Source: Prevotellaceae bacterium
Lineage (GTDB): Bacteria > Bacteroidota > Bacteroidia > Bacteroidales > UBA932
Length of the DNA stretch: 64,000 nt
Direction of reading: 5' to 3'
Assembly (NCBI GenBank): GCA_031258195.1
Contig: JAIRNF010000024.1
Location: forward strand, 62,001-126,000
Below the pieces are notes generated by a model. That model saw only the letters and a list, made by a program, of their open reading frames with translations. It did not search any database and had not been told where the DNA came from. Positions 34,512 through 43,195 of the stretch are shown in pieces (position 1 is the first letter of the stretch; every line of letters begins with the position of its first letter). Made by a program: the position numbers and the translations under genes.

Positions 34512-35789
34512 ATGAGGGTATTGATGTTTGGGTGGGAATTCCCACCACATATTACGGGAGGGCTAGGCACGGCATGTTATGGCTTAGTAAAAGGTCTTGC
34601 CAAGCATAATATAGATATTTTGTTCGTTATGCCAAAAGCATATGGTGACGAAGATCCTAATGTTGCTCGTATTGTAAATGCAGGCGATATAGTTATCCCG
34701 GGCACTACCTCGGCTATTGAAGATTTATGGAGGCGCATTACGTTCATGGAAATAGGCTCCAACCTTATTCCATATATTGGGGAGGAGGAGTTTAAACGTA
34801 TAACTACCGAACAGCAGAATTTTTCGAAAGAAACAAACAAGCATACCTTTTATACTAAGTTCCAATTTTCGGGAAAATATGGTACAGACCTTACCGAGGA
34901 AGTTACACGTTACGCTTTAGTTGCTGCCACAATTGCAAAAAATAATCAATTTGATGTAATACATGCGCACGATTGGTTAACCTATCCGGCAGGTGTTGCC
35001 GCGAAAAAAATATCGGGTAAACCTTTAATTGTTCACGTTCATGCAACAGAGTTCGACCGTAGTGGCGAAAACGTAAATCAGAATGTTTACGATATCGAGC
35101 GAAGGGGGATGGAAGAAGCAGTCCGTGTAATTACGGTTAGTAACCTTACCCGTAATATAGTCATTAAAAGGTATGGCATTAATCCCAAAAAAGTATTTAC
35201 CGTTCATAATGCCGTAGATTTTAGCAATAGACTGGTGCGGCGCTACAAGCGTAGCGTTGATGAAAAGGTGGTTACTTTTCTTGGTAGAGTTACCTATCAA
35301 AAAGGTCCAGATTATTTTGTAGAAGCAGCTAACAAAGTTTTAAAGAAGCTTAAAAATGTTCGTTTTGTCATGGCAGGAAGTGGAGATATGCTCAATCGTG
35401 TAGTACGTCGTGTTGCTCAGTTACGCATATCTAACCATTTTCATTTTACCGGATTTTTAAAAGGAGAAGAAGTTAACCGTATGTTCTCGTTAAGTGATGT
35501 TTATGTTATGCCTTCGGTTTCCGAGCCCTTTGGGATTTCTCCCCTAGAAGCTATGTCGTCCGATGTTCCGGTTATTATTTCAAAGCAGTCTGGTGTCGCA
35601 GAAATATTAAGCTATGCCCTTAAAATAGATTTTTGGGACGTAGATGCTATGGCTGATGTAATACATGTGTTGCTGCAATATCCTGCACTTTCAAAATTCT
35701 TTGTAAGGAACGGACAAGAAGAAGTTAATAACCTGAAATGGGAAAATGCGGCAGCAAAAGTTATAGATATATATAATAGTACCATGTAG
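34512..35789 (+). CDS. GT4-family glycosyltransferase in the glycogen cluster
   Basis: A 425-residue GT-B glycosyltransferase. The N-terminal MFGWEFPPHITGGLGTACYG is the sugar-acceptor loop seen in starch/glycogen-type transferases, and DVIHAHDWLTYPAG is the Asp/His acceptor block. The donor-binding half has VTFLGRVTYQKGPDYF and the retaining E-x7-E motif in SEPFGISPLEAM. Given its tight spacing to the debranching enzyme and GH57 gene it probably extends or initiates alpha-1,4 glucan. A related trio is known to me in Bacteroides; the donor (UDP- or ADP-glucose) is not settled. Confidence 0.88.
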   Translation: MRVLMFGWEFPPHITGGLGTACYGLVKGLAKHNIDILFVMPKAYGDEDPNVARIVNAGDIVIPGTTSAIEDLWRRITFMEIGSNLIPYIGEEEFKRITTEQQNFSKETNKHTFYTKFQFSGKYGTDLTEEVTRYALVAATIAKNNQFDVIHAHDWLTYPAGVAAKKISGKPLIVHVHATEFDRSGENVNQNVYDIERRGMEEAVRVITVSNLTRNIVIKRYGINPKKVFTVHNAVDFSNRLVRRYKRSVDEKVVTFLGRVTYQKGPDYFVEAANKVLKKLKNVRFVMAGSGDMLNRVVRRVAQLRISNHFHFTGFLKGEEVNRMFSLSDVYVMPSVSEPFGISPLEAMSSDVPVIISKQSGVAEILSYALKIDFWDVDAMADVIHVLLQYPALSKFFVRNGQEEVNNLKWENAAAKVIDIYNSTM

Positions 35790-35904
35790 TTTTATTATTT
35801 CAAATGTAGTTAGAGGTATTGGATCTTCTGGCTATATTTTGAATGATGTTGAAATAAGCAATTAATTATTTTTTGTAGGGGTTATACTCAATAACTTTAT
35901 TTGA

Positions 35905-37512
35905 ATGAAAACGATTTGCTTTTACTTCCAAGTTCATCAACCGTTTCGGTTAAAACGATACCGTTTTTTTAACATCGGGAATGACCATCATTACTTTGAT
36001 GATTTTTCGAATAAGCTTATTATGCGAAAAGTTGCAGAGAAATGCTACTTGCCTACAAACAAGTTGATGCTTGACCTGATAAATGAATACGGAAATCGGT
36101 TTAAGATTAGTTATTCAATTTCAGGTGTAGCATTAGAGCAGCTTAAGCTATATGCCCCCGATGTGCTCGATAGCTTTATTCGCTTGGCAGAAACAGGCTG
36201 TGTTGAGTTTATTGGCGAAACATATTCTCATTCTCTTGCGGCGCTGAGAGAAGGTGACGAATTTGAAAAGCAGGTAGAGTTACAAAACGATATGGTTGAG
36301 TATTACTTTAAAAAACGCCCAACAACCTTTCGTAATACCGAGTTAATCTACTCCGATCTTATTGGTGCACGTGTTGCAAACATGGGTTTTAGAACGATGC
36401 TAACAGAAGGAGCAAAACATATATTGGGCTGGAGAAGCCCAAATTATCTTTATACTAATCCTATTGAACCTAAGCTTAAGCTGTTGCTTAAAAACTTCCG
36501 GTTGAGCGATGATATAGCGTTTCGTTTCTCTAATAGAGGATGGGGTGATTGGCCTCTTACTACAGAAAAATATGTCGGCTGGTTGAATGCAATCGATAAA
36601 AAAGAAGAAGTCGTAAACCTCTTTATGGATTATGAAACCTTTGGGGAACACCAATGGGCAGAAACCGGTATTTTTGAATTTATGCGGCATCTTCCTCAGC
36701 AAGTTTTTTCGAATTCTGATTTCGAATTCTTGACGCCATCGGAAGCATCGGCTAAACATCAACCAGTATCGGCGATGCATGTGTCCGATCCGATTTCCTG
36801 GGCGGATGAAGAGCGCGACTTAACGGCTTGGCTTGGTAACGAACTTCAAGACGATGCGTTCGATAACCTTTATGACATCGGTCAGAAAGTAGAAGCATCA
36901 GGAGATTCAGAGTTTATCAAAAAATGGAGATGGTTGCAAACAAGTGATCATTTTTACTACATGTGCACAAAATGGTTTTCCGACGGAGACGTGCATAAGT
37001 ACTTCAACCCTTATGAAACGCCGTATCAAGCGTTCATTAACTACATGAATGTGCTAAGTGATTTTGAACTTCTTGTTGAAAAAGGTGTTGATAAAAAAAC
37101 GATTTGTAGTGATGATGTGTTACTATATGTAGAAAAAAAATCTAACTTTGCATCTGTAAATAACACAGTTAGTGTTGACAAAAAAAAAGAAGATAATAAA
37201 CAAACCTCAAAAAGCTCTCTTATGAAAAGAAAATCATTATTATCTGCTGAAGAACTAGAGAAACCTATTGTTGAGAAAGTTCCAGCAAAAAAGAAAGTTG
37301 CTCCAAAGAAAAAAGCAGCACCAAAAAAGAAAACTGTAGCAAAGAAAGCGGCTCCTAAGAAAAAAGTAGCAGCAAAGAAGCCGGCGGTTAAGAAGGCGGC
37401 TCCTGCAAAGAAAAAACCAGTGGCAAAAAAGATGCCTGCAGCTAAAAAGCCCGTTGCGAAAAAAGTTGTAGCAAAGAAGCCGGCAGCGAAAAAAGTTGCA
37501 AAGAAAAAATAG
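35905..37512 (+). CDS. GH57 alpha-amylase/glucanotransferase with histone-H1-like C-terminal tail
   Basis: A 535-residue protein. Residues 1-400 form a GH57 barrel, opening ICFYFQVHQPFRLKRYRFF. The nucleophile region is FRNTELIYSDL and the acid region NLFMDYETFGEHQW. The family cleaves or transfers alpha-1,4 glucan. From about residue 420, and intensely after 455, the protein is a low-complexity tail of Lys, Ala, Pro and Val with repeated AAPKKK, AKKP and VAKK units, ending AKKK. It resembles histone H1 and the bacterial H1-like proteins. The tail is not part of GH57 enzymes and may bind polyanions, DNA or RNA. Third gene of the glycogen cluster. Confidence 0.88.
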   Translation: MKTICFYFQVHQPFRLKRYRFFNIGNDHHYFDDFSNKLIMRKVAEKCYLPTNKLMLDLINEYGNRFKISYSISGVALEQLKLYAPDVLDSFIRLAETGCVEFIGETYSHSLAALREGDEFEKQVELQNDMVEYYFKKRPTTFRNTELIYSDLIGARVANMGFRTMLTEGAKHILGWRSPNYLYTNPIEPKLKLLLKNFRLSDDIAFRFSNRGWGDWPLTTEKYVGWLNAIDKKEEVVNLFMDYETFGEHQWAETGIFEFMRHLPQQVFSNSDFEFLTPSEASAKHQPVSAMHVSDPISWADEERDLTAWLGNELQDDAFDNLYDIGQKVEASGDSEFIKKWRWLQTSDHFYYMCTKWFSDGDVHKYFNPYETPYQAFINYMNVLSDFELLVEKGVDKKTICSDDVLLYVEKKSNFASVNNTVSVDKKKEDNKQTSKSSLMKRKSLLSAEELEKPIVEKVPAKKKVAPKKKAAPKKKTVAKKAAPKKKVAAKKPAVKKAAPAKKKPVAKKMPAAKKPVAKKVVAKKPAAKKVAKKK

Positions 37513-37527
37513 TTAAATCTATTTAAG

Positions 37528-37566
37528 TAGAAAGAGCCATGGTTAGTAATAGCTGTGGCTCTTCTA
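37528..37566 (+). terminator. Terminator after the GH57 gene
   Basis: TAGAAAGAGCCA and TGGCTCTTCTA form an 11-base stem with one bulged A, 15 bases after the GH57 stop and followed by TTTA. It separates the first three glycogen genes from the large fusion. Confidence 0.55.
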
Positions 37567-37615
37567 TTTAATGTAAAGCTAAGCACAAATTAAAGCTATT
37601 AAGCCAGAATAATTG

Positions 37616-37623
37616 TAACTTTG
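37616..37623 (+). promoter_or_regulatory. -7 element for the synthase/phosphorylase fusion
   Basis: TAACTTTG, about 91 bases before the ATG at 37715, after the preceding terminator. It suggests separate transcription of the fusion gene. Confidence 0.45.
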
Positions 37624-37714
37624 AGATTGAGCATAATTAAGATAAGTTTGTTTATAAATATAGTACACTCTAAACAATTGGTAGCATAAAGAGTGAAATT
37701 TAAAAATATATATA

Positions 37715-40700
37715 ATGGCAAAAAATGATAGCACACAAAAGGTCGATTACCTTTTTGAAGTCAGCTGGGAAGTTTGTAATAAAGTGGGCGGAATACACAC
37801 CGTTATTGTAACAAAAGTCCTTAGTATTTTAAAAGAAGTAAGAGGCGAATATGTATTAATAGGACCGGATATACTACGTGATTCTGAAACACATCCCGAG
37901 TTTATCGAAGATTCGCATTTATTCAGAGCATGGAAAGCGAAAGCGGCAGAAGACGGTTTACGGATAAGGGTAGGGCGATGGAATGTTGTAGGTAAACCTA
38001 TTGTCATCCTTGTTGATTTTACAAACCTTTTTGCCGAAAAAAACGATATCCTAAAAATGTTTTGGAATGAGTTTAAACTCGACTCTATAAGCGGTCAGTG
38101 GGATTATATAGAGCCTGCTCTTTTTGGTTATGCTGCAGGTAGGGTGATTGAACATTATACGAAATTTCATCTTAATATGCGCCAAAAAACGGTTGCTCAT
38201 TTCCATGAATGGATGACGGGTACAGGGCTGTTATATTTGAAAAAGAATGCGCCTCAAATCAGTACTGTTTTTACTACTCATGCAACAGTACTTGGTCGCA
38301 GTTTAGCTGGAAACGGACAGAAGTTATATGATAATATACAAAGGTATAATCCCGAAGCAAAAGCACAGGAGTTTAATGTTGTATCAAAGCAATCGTTGGA
38401 GAGTTTATCGGCACAGTACGCTGATTGTTTTGCTACAGTTAGCGATATTACTGCAAAGGAATGTAGCCATTTTCTTAGCAAAGATGTGGATTTAGTTACG
38501 CCCAACGGTTTCGAGAATTCTATTGTACCTTCGGGTAAAGAGTTTATAGAAAAGCTAGCACAAGGAAGAGAAAAACTTCTTGAGGTGGCAAGAGCTATGC
38601 TCAACAGAAAGCTGAATAACGATACGTTACTGGTGGGCATAGGTGGTCGATACGAGTTTAAAAATAAGGGTATAGATATATTTATCGAAGCACTTGCAAG
38701 ACTTAGAGATGAGCAAAGCCTTGCAAAGAATGTGGTTGCTTTTATTCTTGTTCCGGCAGGACACCACGGACCAAGTAAAGAGTTGCTGCATAATATTAAG
38801 GAGAAAGATTCTCCCATTCCGTTGACGAATCCATATACAACGCATTACCTTACTGATCTATCAGCAGATCCGGCATTAAATGCTATGCAACGATTAAGTA
38901 TAAAAAATGATAAAGAAAGTAAGGTTAGTATAATTTTTGTGCCATCTTATCTTAACGGGAACGACGGTATTTTTAACCTGCCATATTACGATTTGTTGAT
39001 GGGGTTAGACATATCTGTATTTCCATCGTACTATGAACCGTGGGGCTACACCCCGTTAGAAAGCCTTGCGTTTAAAGTGCCAACTATTACAACTACGCTT
39101 GCAGGTTTTGGACTTTGGGTAAACGAGTACTATAATGAAGATCATTCGAGTATAGAAGTTATTTCTCGTGACGACAGAAATGATGCCTATGTAATAGAAG
39201 AGGTAGCGAAAAAAATCCTTGCCATTTCTAATCTGAATGAAAAGGATCAGCAGCAGCTGAAAGAGAATGCTGAAAAGGTTTCGACTATTGCGCTGTGGTC
39301 AAATCTTATACAATACTACCTAAAAGCATATACAATTGCTCTTGAAAAGGTTCCGGCTCGCATCCATAATGTTCCCGTTCAGAAGCAGGAAGAGCAGCTT
39401 TCCTTCCTTAACAAGCAGTTTAGCGTAGAAAAGCCCAACTGGGCTCGCTTATTTGTAGAAAGAAGCATACCACGTTCGTTATCGGCGCTGGAGGAATTGG
39501 CAAAGAACCTATGGTGGTGCTGGAATCAGGATGCTATTAATCTCTTTAGCTATATAGATGAGGCAGGTTTTAATAAGTTGGGATGTAACCCTATTGCCCT
39601 TCTTGATAATATACCATATAAAAGGTATCAGGAGTTGGAGAAAGATGAAGCATTTGTTGGTATGTTGGATACTGTACATAAAAGGTATAAAGCATATATG
39701 GCAGAAAAGAAAGCTATGACCGGACCTCAAGTTGCATATTTTAGTATGGAGTATGGTTTACATGCTTCGTTAAAAATATATTCGGGAGGTCTTGGAATTC
39801 TTGCCGGTGATTATTTGAAGGAAGCTAGCGATAAGAGTTCTAAAATTACGGCAATAGGATTGCTATATCGATTTGGGTATTTTACGCAGAAATTTTCTGC
39901 TGCTGGCGATCAGGTTGCCTATTACGAACCGCAAGATTTCACAAAGATACCCGTTCAGCAGGTTCGAGATAAAGATGGGCATTGGCTAACTGTAAGTATA
40001 ACGTTTCCGGGTCGAAATGTTTATGCACGCGTATGGCGTGTAGATGTTGGTAGAACCGAGCTGTATTTGCTCGATACAGACTTTGAAGATAACCGCCCGG
40101 AAGATCGTAGCATTACCTATCAGCTATATGGCGGCGATTGGGAGAATCGTTTAAAGCAGGAGTTACTGCTGGGTGTTGGTGGTATAAGAGCATTACATCT
40201 TTTAGGAATTGATGCCGATGTTTACCACTGTAACGAAGGGCATGCTGCATTTATTGGTTTAGAACGAATCCGAGAGCTGATAATAGAGCATAACCTTTCA
40301 TTTACTGAGGCAATGGAGGTAGTTAGAGCCTCGTCGCTTTTTACCACACATACACCTGTACCGGCTGGTCACGACGCGTTCTCCGAAGATTTGCTGCGTA
40401 AATATATTTCACACTATCCCGAGAGATTCCGTATCAGCTGGGATGAGCTGATGGGTTTAGGAAAAATTCATCCGAACGATCCGAACGAAAAATTCTCAAT
40501 GAGTCATTTGGCAGCAAACTTATCGCAAGAGGTTAATGGAGTCAGCCGTTTACATGGTCAGGTAAGTCAGGAAATTTTGAAAGATATGTGGCCCGGCTAT
40601 TACCCTAACGAATTACATGTTGGTTATGTTACAAATGGTGTTCATTATCCTACATGGACAGCTCCCGAATGGAAGGTTATTTTCGAAAAAGAATTTGGTA

Positions 40701-41965
40701 CTGACTTTAAAACGCACCATTACGATAAATCTTGCTTTGATAATATCTATAATGTGGATGATAGGGCAATATGGGAAGTAAGATTCAAGCTTAAAACTTC
40801 ACTTATCAACCATATCAAAGAACGGTTGTCGGCAAAAAATGCAAATACACATCATACACCGCAACAGCTTGTAGAGATAAAAGAAAACTTACGACCCGAA
40901 ATACTTACTATTGCCTTTGCTCGTCGATTTGCAACCTATAAACGAGCGCGCCTTTTATTTAATAATCTTGAGAGACTGAATGAGATTGTGAGTCATCCTA
41001 AACGTCCCGTACAATTCTTATTTGCAGGGAAAGCGCATCCGGCAGATAAGGCAGGACAGGAGCTGATTAAAAAGATTATTGAGATATCTAAGCTTCCGCA
41101 GTTTATCGGAAAAATTATTTTTCTTGATAACTACGATATGGAGTTGGCAAGAAAAATGGTTCAGGGTTCGGATGTTTGGCTTAATACGCCTACGCGTCCG
41201 TTAGAAGCTTCTGGAACTAGTGGGGAAAAGGCAGTTCTTAACGGAGTGCTTCACTTCAGCGTACTTGACGGTTGGTGGGCTGAAGGATATAGACCTGAGG
41301 CAGGGTGGGCTTTACCGGAAGAGAAGATGTACGACAATCAAGATTTTCAGAATGAGTTGGATGCTGAGATAATATACAACACTATTGAGAATGAGATTGC
41401 TCCGTTGTATTATCAGCGTACGAAAGAGAGTATTCCAGCAGGATGGGTAAAGTATATCAAGAACTCTATCGCAAAAATTGCTTCTAACTTTACAACCAAC
41501 CGTATGCTTATTGATTACGAAGAAGTTTACTATAATAAGCTAAAAAAAAGACATCGCGCAATGCAGAAGAACGATTACCAGCTTGCCTTAGAGCTTTCAG
41601 ATTGGAAGCGTAGGGTTAGTCGCGAATGGGATAATATTGATGTGATTTCTATAGAGCAACCCGATATATCGAAGGAACCTATTATAATGGGTAAAAAATA
41701 TTCGATTAAAGTTACGCTGAATATAGGGTCGCTTAACTATGAAGACATTGGTGTTGAGCTGGTGCTGGCAGAACAAAACGGGGATACGATTAGAGTTGAA
41801 GAAACCAACCCGCTTAAATGCGTAAATGCTGATGGAGGAGTGGTTGAATATTCGGGAAAATTTGATGCAGATTATCCGGGAATTTTCCTTATGAGTATTA
41901 GAGTTTATCCTGTTAATTCGAAGTTACCGAATCGGCAAGATTTCAGCTTAGTTAAGTGGATATAA
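37715..41965 (+). CDS. Fused GT3-type glycogen synthase and alpha-glucan phosphorylase
   Basis: A single 1416-residue frame. Residues 1 to about 550 resemble eukaryotic-type (GT3) glycogen synthase: FEVSWEVCNKVGGIHTVI, HFHEWMTGTGLLYLKK, FTTHATVLGRSLAGNG and the catalytic E-x7-E in SYYEPWGYTPLESLAF (Glu441 and Glu449). A DUF3417-like segment (about 570-680, NLWWCWNQDAI) leads into a GT35 phosphorylase: YFSMEYGLHASLKIYSGGLG, CNEGHAAF, FARRFATYKRARLLF, FLFAGKAHP and EASGTSGEKAVLNG, in which Lys1172 should hold pyridoxal phosphate. A beta-sandwich end follows. Synthesis and phosphorolysis of glycogen are thus in one polypeptide. No frameshift is needed; related Bacteroidetes have these as neighbours or fused. 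Confidence 0.93.
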   Translation: MAKNDSTQKVDYLFEVSWEVCNKVGGIHTVIVTKVLSILKEVRGEYVLIGPDILRDSETHPEFIEDSHLFRAWKAKAAEDGLRIRVGRWNVVGKPIVILVDFTNLFAEKNDILKMFWNEFKLDSISGQWDYIEPALFGYAAGRVIEHYTKFHLNMRQKTVAHFHEWMTGTGLLYLKKNAPQISTVFTTHATVLGRSLAGNGQKLYDNIQRYNPEAKAQEFNVVSKQSLESLSAQYADCFATVSDITAKECSHFLSKDVDLVTPNGFENSIVPSGKEFIEKLAQGREKLLEVARAMLNRKLNNDTLLVGIGGRYEFKNKGIDIFIEALARLRDEQSLAKNVVAFILVPAGHHGPSKELLHNIKEKDSPIPLTNPYTTHYLTDLSADPALNAMQRLSIKNDKESKVSIIFVPSYLNGNDGIFNLPYYDLLMGLDISVFPSYYEPWGYTPLESLAFKVPTITTTLAGFGLWVNEYYNEDHSSIEVISRDDRNDAYVIEEVAKKILAISNLNEKDQQQLKENAEKVSTIALWSNLIQYYLKAYTIALEKVPARIHNVPVQKQEEQLSFLNKQFSVEKPNWARLFVERSIPRSLSALEELAKNLWWCWNQDAINLFSYIDEAGFNKLGCNPIALLDNIPYKRYQELEKDEAFVGMLDTVHKRYKAYMAEKKAMTGPQVAYFSMEYGLHASLKIYSGGLGILAGDYLKEASDKSSKITAIGLLYRFGYFTQKFSAAGDQVAYYEPQDFTKIPVQQVRDKDGHWLTVSITFPGRNVYARVWRVDVGRTELYLLDTDFEDNRPEDRSITYQLYGGDWENRLKQELLLGVGGIRALHLLGIDADVYHCNEGHAAFIGLERIRELIIEHNLSFTEAMEVVRASSLFTTHTPVPAGHDAFSEDLLRKYISHYPERFRISWDELMGLGKIHPNDPNEKFSMSHLAANLSQEVNGVSRLHGQVSQEILKDMWPGYYPNELHVGYVTNGVHYPTWTAPEWKVIFEKEFGTDFKTHHYDKSCFDNIYNVDDRAIWEVRFKLKTSLINHIKERLSAKNANTHHTPQQLVEIKENLRPEILTIAFARRFATYKRARLLFNNLERLNEIVSHPKRPVQFLFAGKAHPADKAGQELIKKIIEISKLPQFIGKIIFLDNYDMELARKMVQGSDVWLNTPTRPLEASGTSGEKAVLNGVLHFSVLDGWWAEGYRPEAGWALPEEKMYDNQDFQNELDAEIIYNTIENEIAPLYYQRTKESIPAGWVKYIKNSIAKIASNFTTNRMLIDYEEVYYNKLKKRHRAMQKNDYQLALELSDWKRRVSREWDNIDVISIEQPDISKEPIIMGKKYSIKVTLNIGSLNYEDIGVELVLAEQNGDTIRVEETNPLKCVNADGGVVEYSGKFDADYPGIFLMSIRVYPVNSKLPNRQDFSLVKWI

Positions 41966-41970
41966 AAAAC

Positions 41971-42097
41971 GTTAATGGTCAATTGTTAGTTGTTAATCGT
42001 AAAAGGAAGGTATGAACTATTCAATAAATTTGCGTATCGAATAACAAATACAATACTATATGTTTTACGATTAACCATTTACCACTAACATTTTACA
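41971..42097. repeat. TTA-phased inverted repeat between the fusion gene and ribF
   Basis: GTTAATCGTAAAA (41992-42004) is a perfect inverted repeat of TTTTACGATTAAC (42063-42075). Outside these arms both flanks continue as loose 7-base units around TTA (GTTAATG, GTCAATT, GTTAGTT, GTTAATC). This is a different family from the CATTTCGAAC repeats. The ribF -7 element lies inside the spacer. Confidence 0.65.
42025..42032 (+). promoter_or_regulatory. -7 element for ribF
   Basis: TAAATTTG on the plus strand, about 82 bases upstream of the ribF ATG and inside the loop of the flanking inverted repeat. Confidence 0.45.
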
Positions 42098-42114
42098 CTA
42101 AATAGAAAGATTTA

Positions 42115-43050
42115 ATGCAAACATATTACTATCCAGATATACCCAATAATCAAAATCCTATAGCAACAACAGGCTTTTTCGATGGTGTCCATCAAGGGCA
42201 TCATGCCGTTCTTTCAAAAGTAATGGCGGAAGCTGCACGTCAGCAAAAAAAATCGTGCGTTATTACCTTTTGGCCTCATCCAAGAATGGTTCTGAATAAA
42301 GAAACAGAGGATTTATATTTGCTTACGACGCTCAATGAGAAGAAAGAGTTATTGGCAAAAATAGGTATCGATTTGCTGTACATAATTCCTTTCACAACAG
42401 AATTTGCACAGCTATCGCCTGAAACTTTTTTCAAAGAATATTTAAGAGAAAAGCTTAATATAGCAAAGCTGATAATTGGCTATGATCACCATTTCGGTCA
42501 TGATAGAGGAACTGATTATTCTGGAATAAAGCAGCTGGGGGATACGTACGGCATAGAGGTGGAAAAAGTAGAAGCCAACAAGTTGGACTTTGTAAATGTT
42601 AGCTCTACTAAAATACGCGAAGCTATTAAAGAGGGAAGCATAACGCTGGTAAATGCTTTATTAGGATATATGTATTCTTTTAATGGTAAGGTTGTTGAAG
42701 GTTTGAGGTTGGGAACAAAGATAGGATTTCCTACAGCAAATATACAGATTGACGACTTGTTGAAGCTGCTACCAAGAGAAGGAGTTTATGCTGTTGTGGT
42801 TACGTTAAGAAATAACCAATATAAAGGAATGCTGAATATAGGAAGCAATCCTACTGTATCAGACGATTTCAGAATAAAAATAGAGGTAAATATTCTTGAC
42901 TTTAGTAAGAATATATACGGAGAAGAGGTTAAGATTGAAATGGTTGAACGTATTAGAGATATTGAGAAATATAATTCGTTGGAAGAGCTTGCGGAACAGC
43001 TAAAAAAAGATGAAGAGGTTACCCGATTTATTCTGAAAAAGTTTAAGTAA
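42115..43050 (+). CDS. ribF: Bifunctional riboflavin kinase/FAD synthetase
   Basis: RibF phosphorylates riboflavin to FMN and adenylylates it to FAD. The 311-residue length is standard. The N-terminal nucleotidyltransferase has TTGFFDGVHQGHHAVL, FWPHPRMVL, YDHHFGHDRGTD and SSTKIREAI. The C-terminal kinase has VVEGLRLGTKIGFPTANI, GVYAVVV and MLNIGSNPTV. It is a single-gene unit between the glycogen cluster and a convergent operon. No FMN riboswitch is visible upstream. Confidence 0.95.
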   Translation: MQTYYYPDIPNNQNPIATTGFFDGVHQGHHAVLSKVMAEAARQQKKSCVITFWPHPRMVLNKETEDLYLLTTLNEKKELLAKIGIDLLYIIPFTTEFAQLSPETFFKEYLREKLNIAKLIIGYDHHFGHDRGTDYSGIKQLGDTYGIEVEKVEANKLDFVNVSSTKIREAIKEGSITLVNALLGYMYSFNGKVVEGLRLGTKIGFPTANIQIDDLLKLLPREGVYAVVVTLRNNQYKGMLNIGSNPTVSDDFRIKIEVNILDFSKNIYGEEVKIEMVERIRDIEKYNSLEELAEQLKKDEEVTRFILKKFK

Positions 43051-43118
43051 AGATCTTTTTGTTGGAATATCTGGCAGATTATGAGTTTGTTCTGTAGTGT
43101 ATAGGCAATTACCTCTAC

Positions 43119-43190
43119 GTCATTTCGAACAAAGTGAGAAATCTTCTCATAAAAAATCAGTCCATTATGGCATCATTACCAAGAATGACA
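43119..43190. repeat. Palindromic intergenic repeat, copy D (degenerate)
   Basis: The left arm GTCATTTCGAACAAAGTGAG, continuing AAATCTT, is intact at 43119-43145. The right arm is reduced to AATGAC near 43184-43189. It lies between the convergent ribF and DUF3810 genes. Confidence 0.7.
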
Positions 43191-43195
43191 GTTTT

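Noticed and set aside
37041..37586. Long Phe/Ala-rich open frame opposite the GH57 tail
   Set aside because: It is the complement of the Lys/Ala repeat codons; composition is purely a shadow of the tail.
41966..42114. FMN riboswitch upstream of ribF
   Set aside because: None of the conserved FMN-aptamer core is visible; the gap is explained by an inverted repeat and a -7 element.
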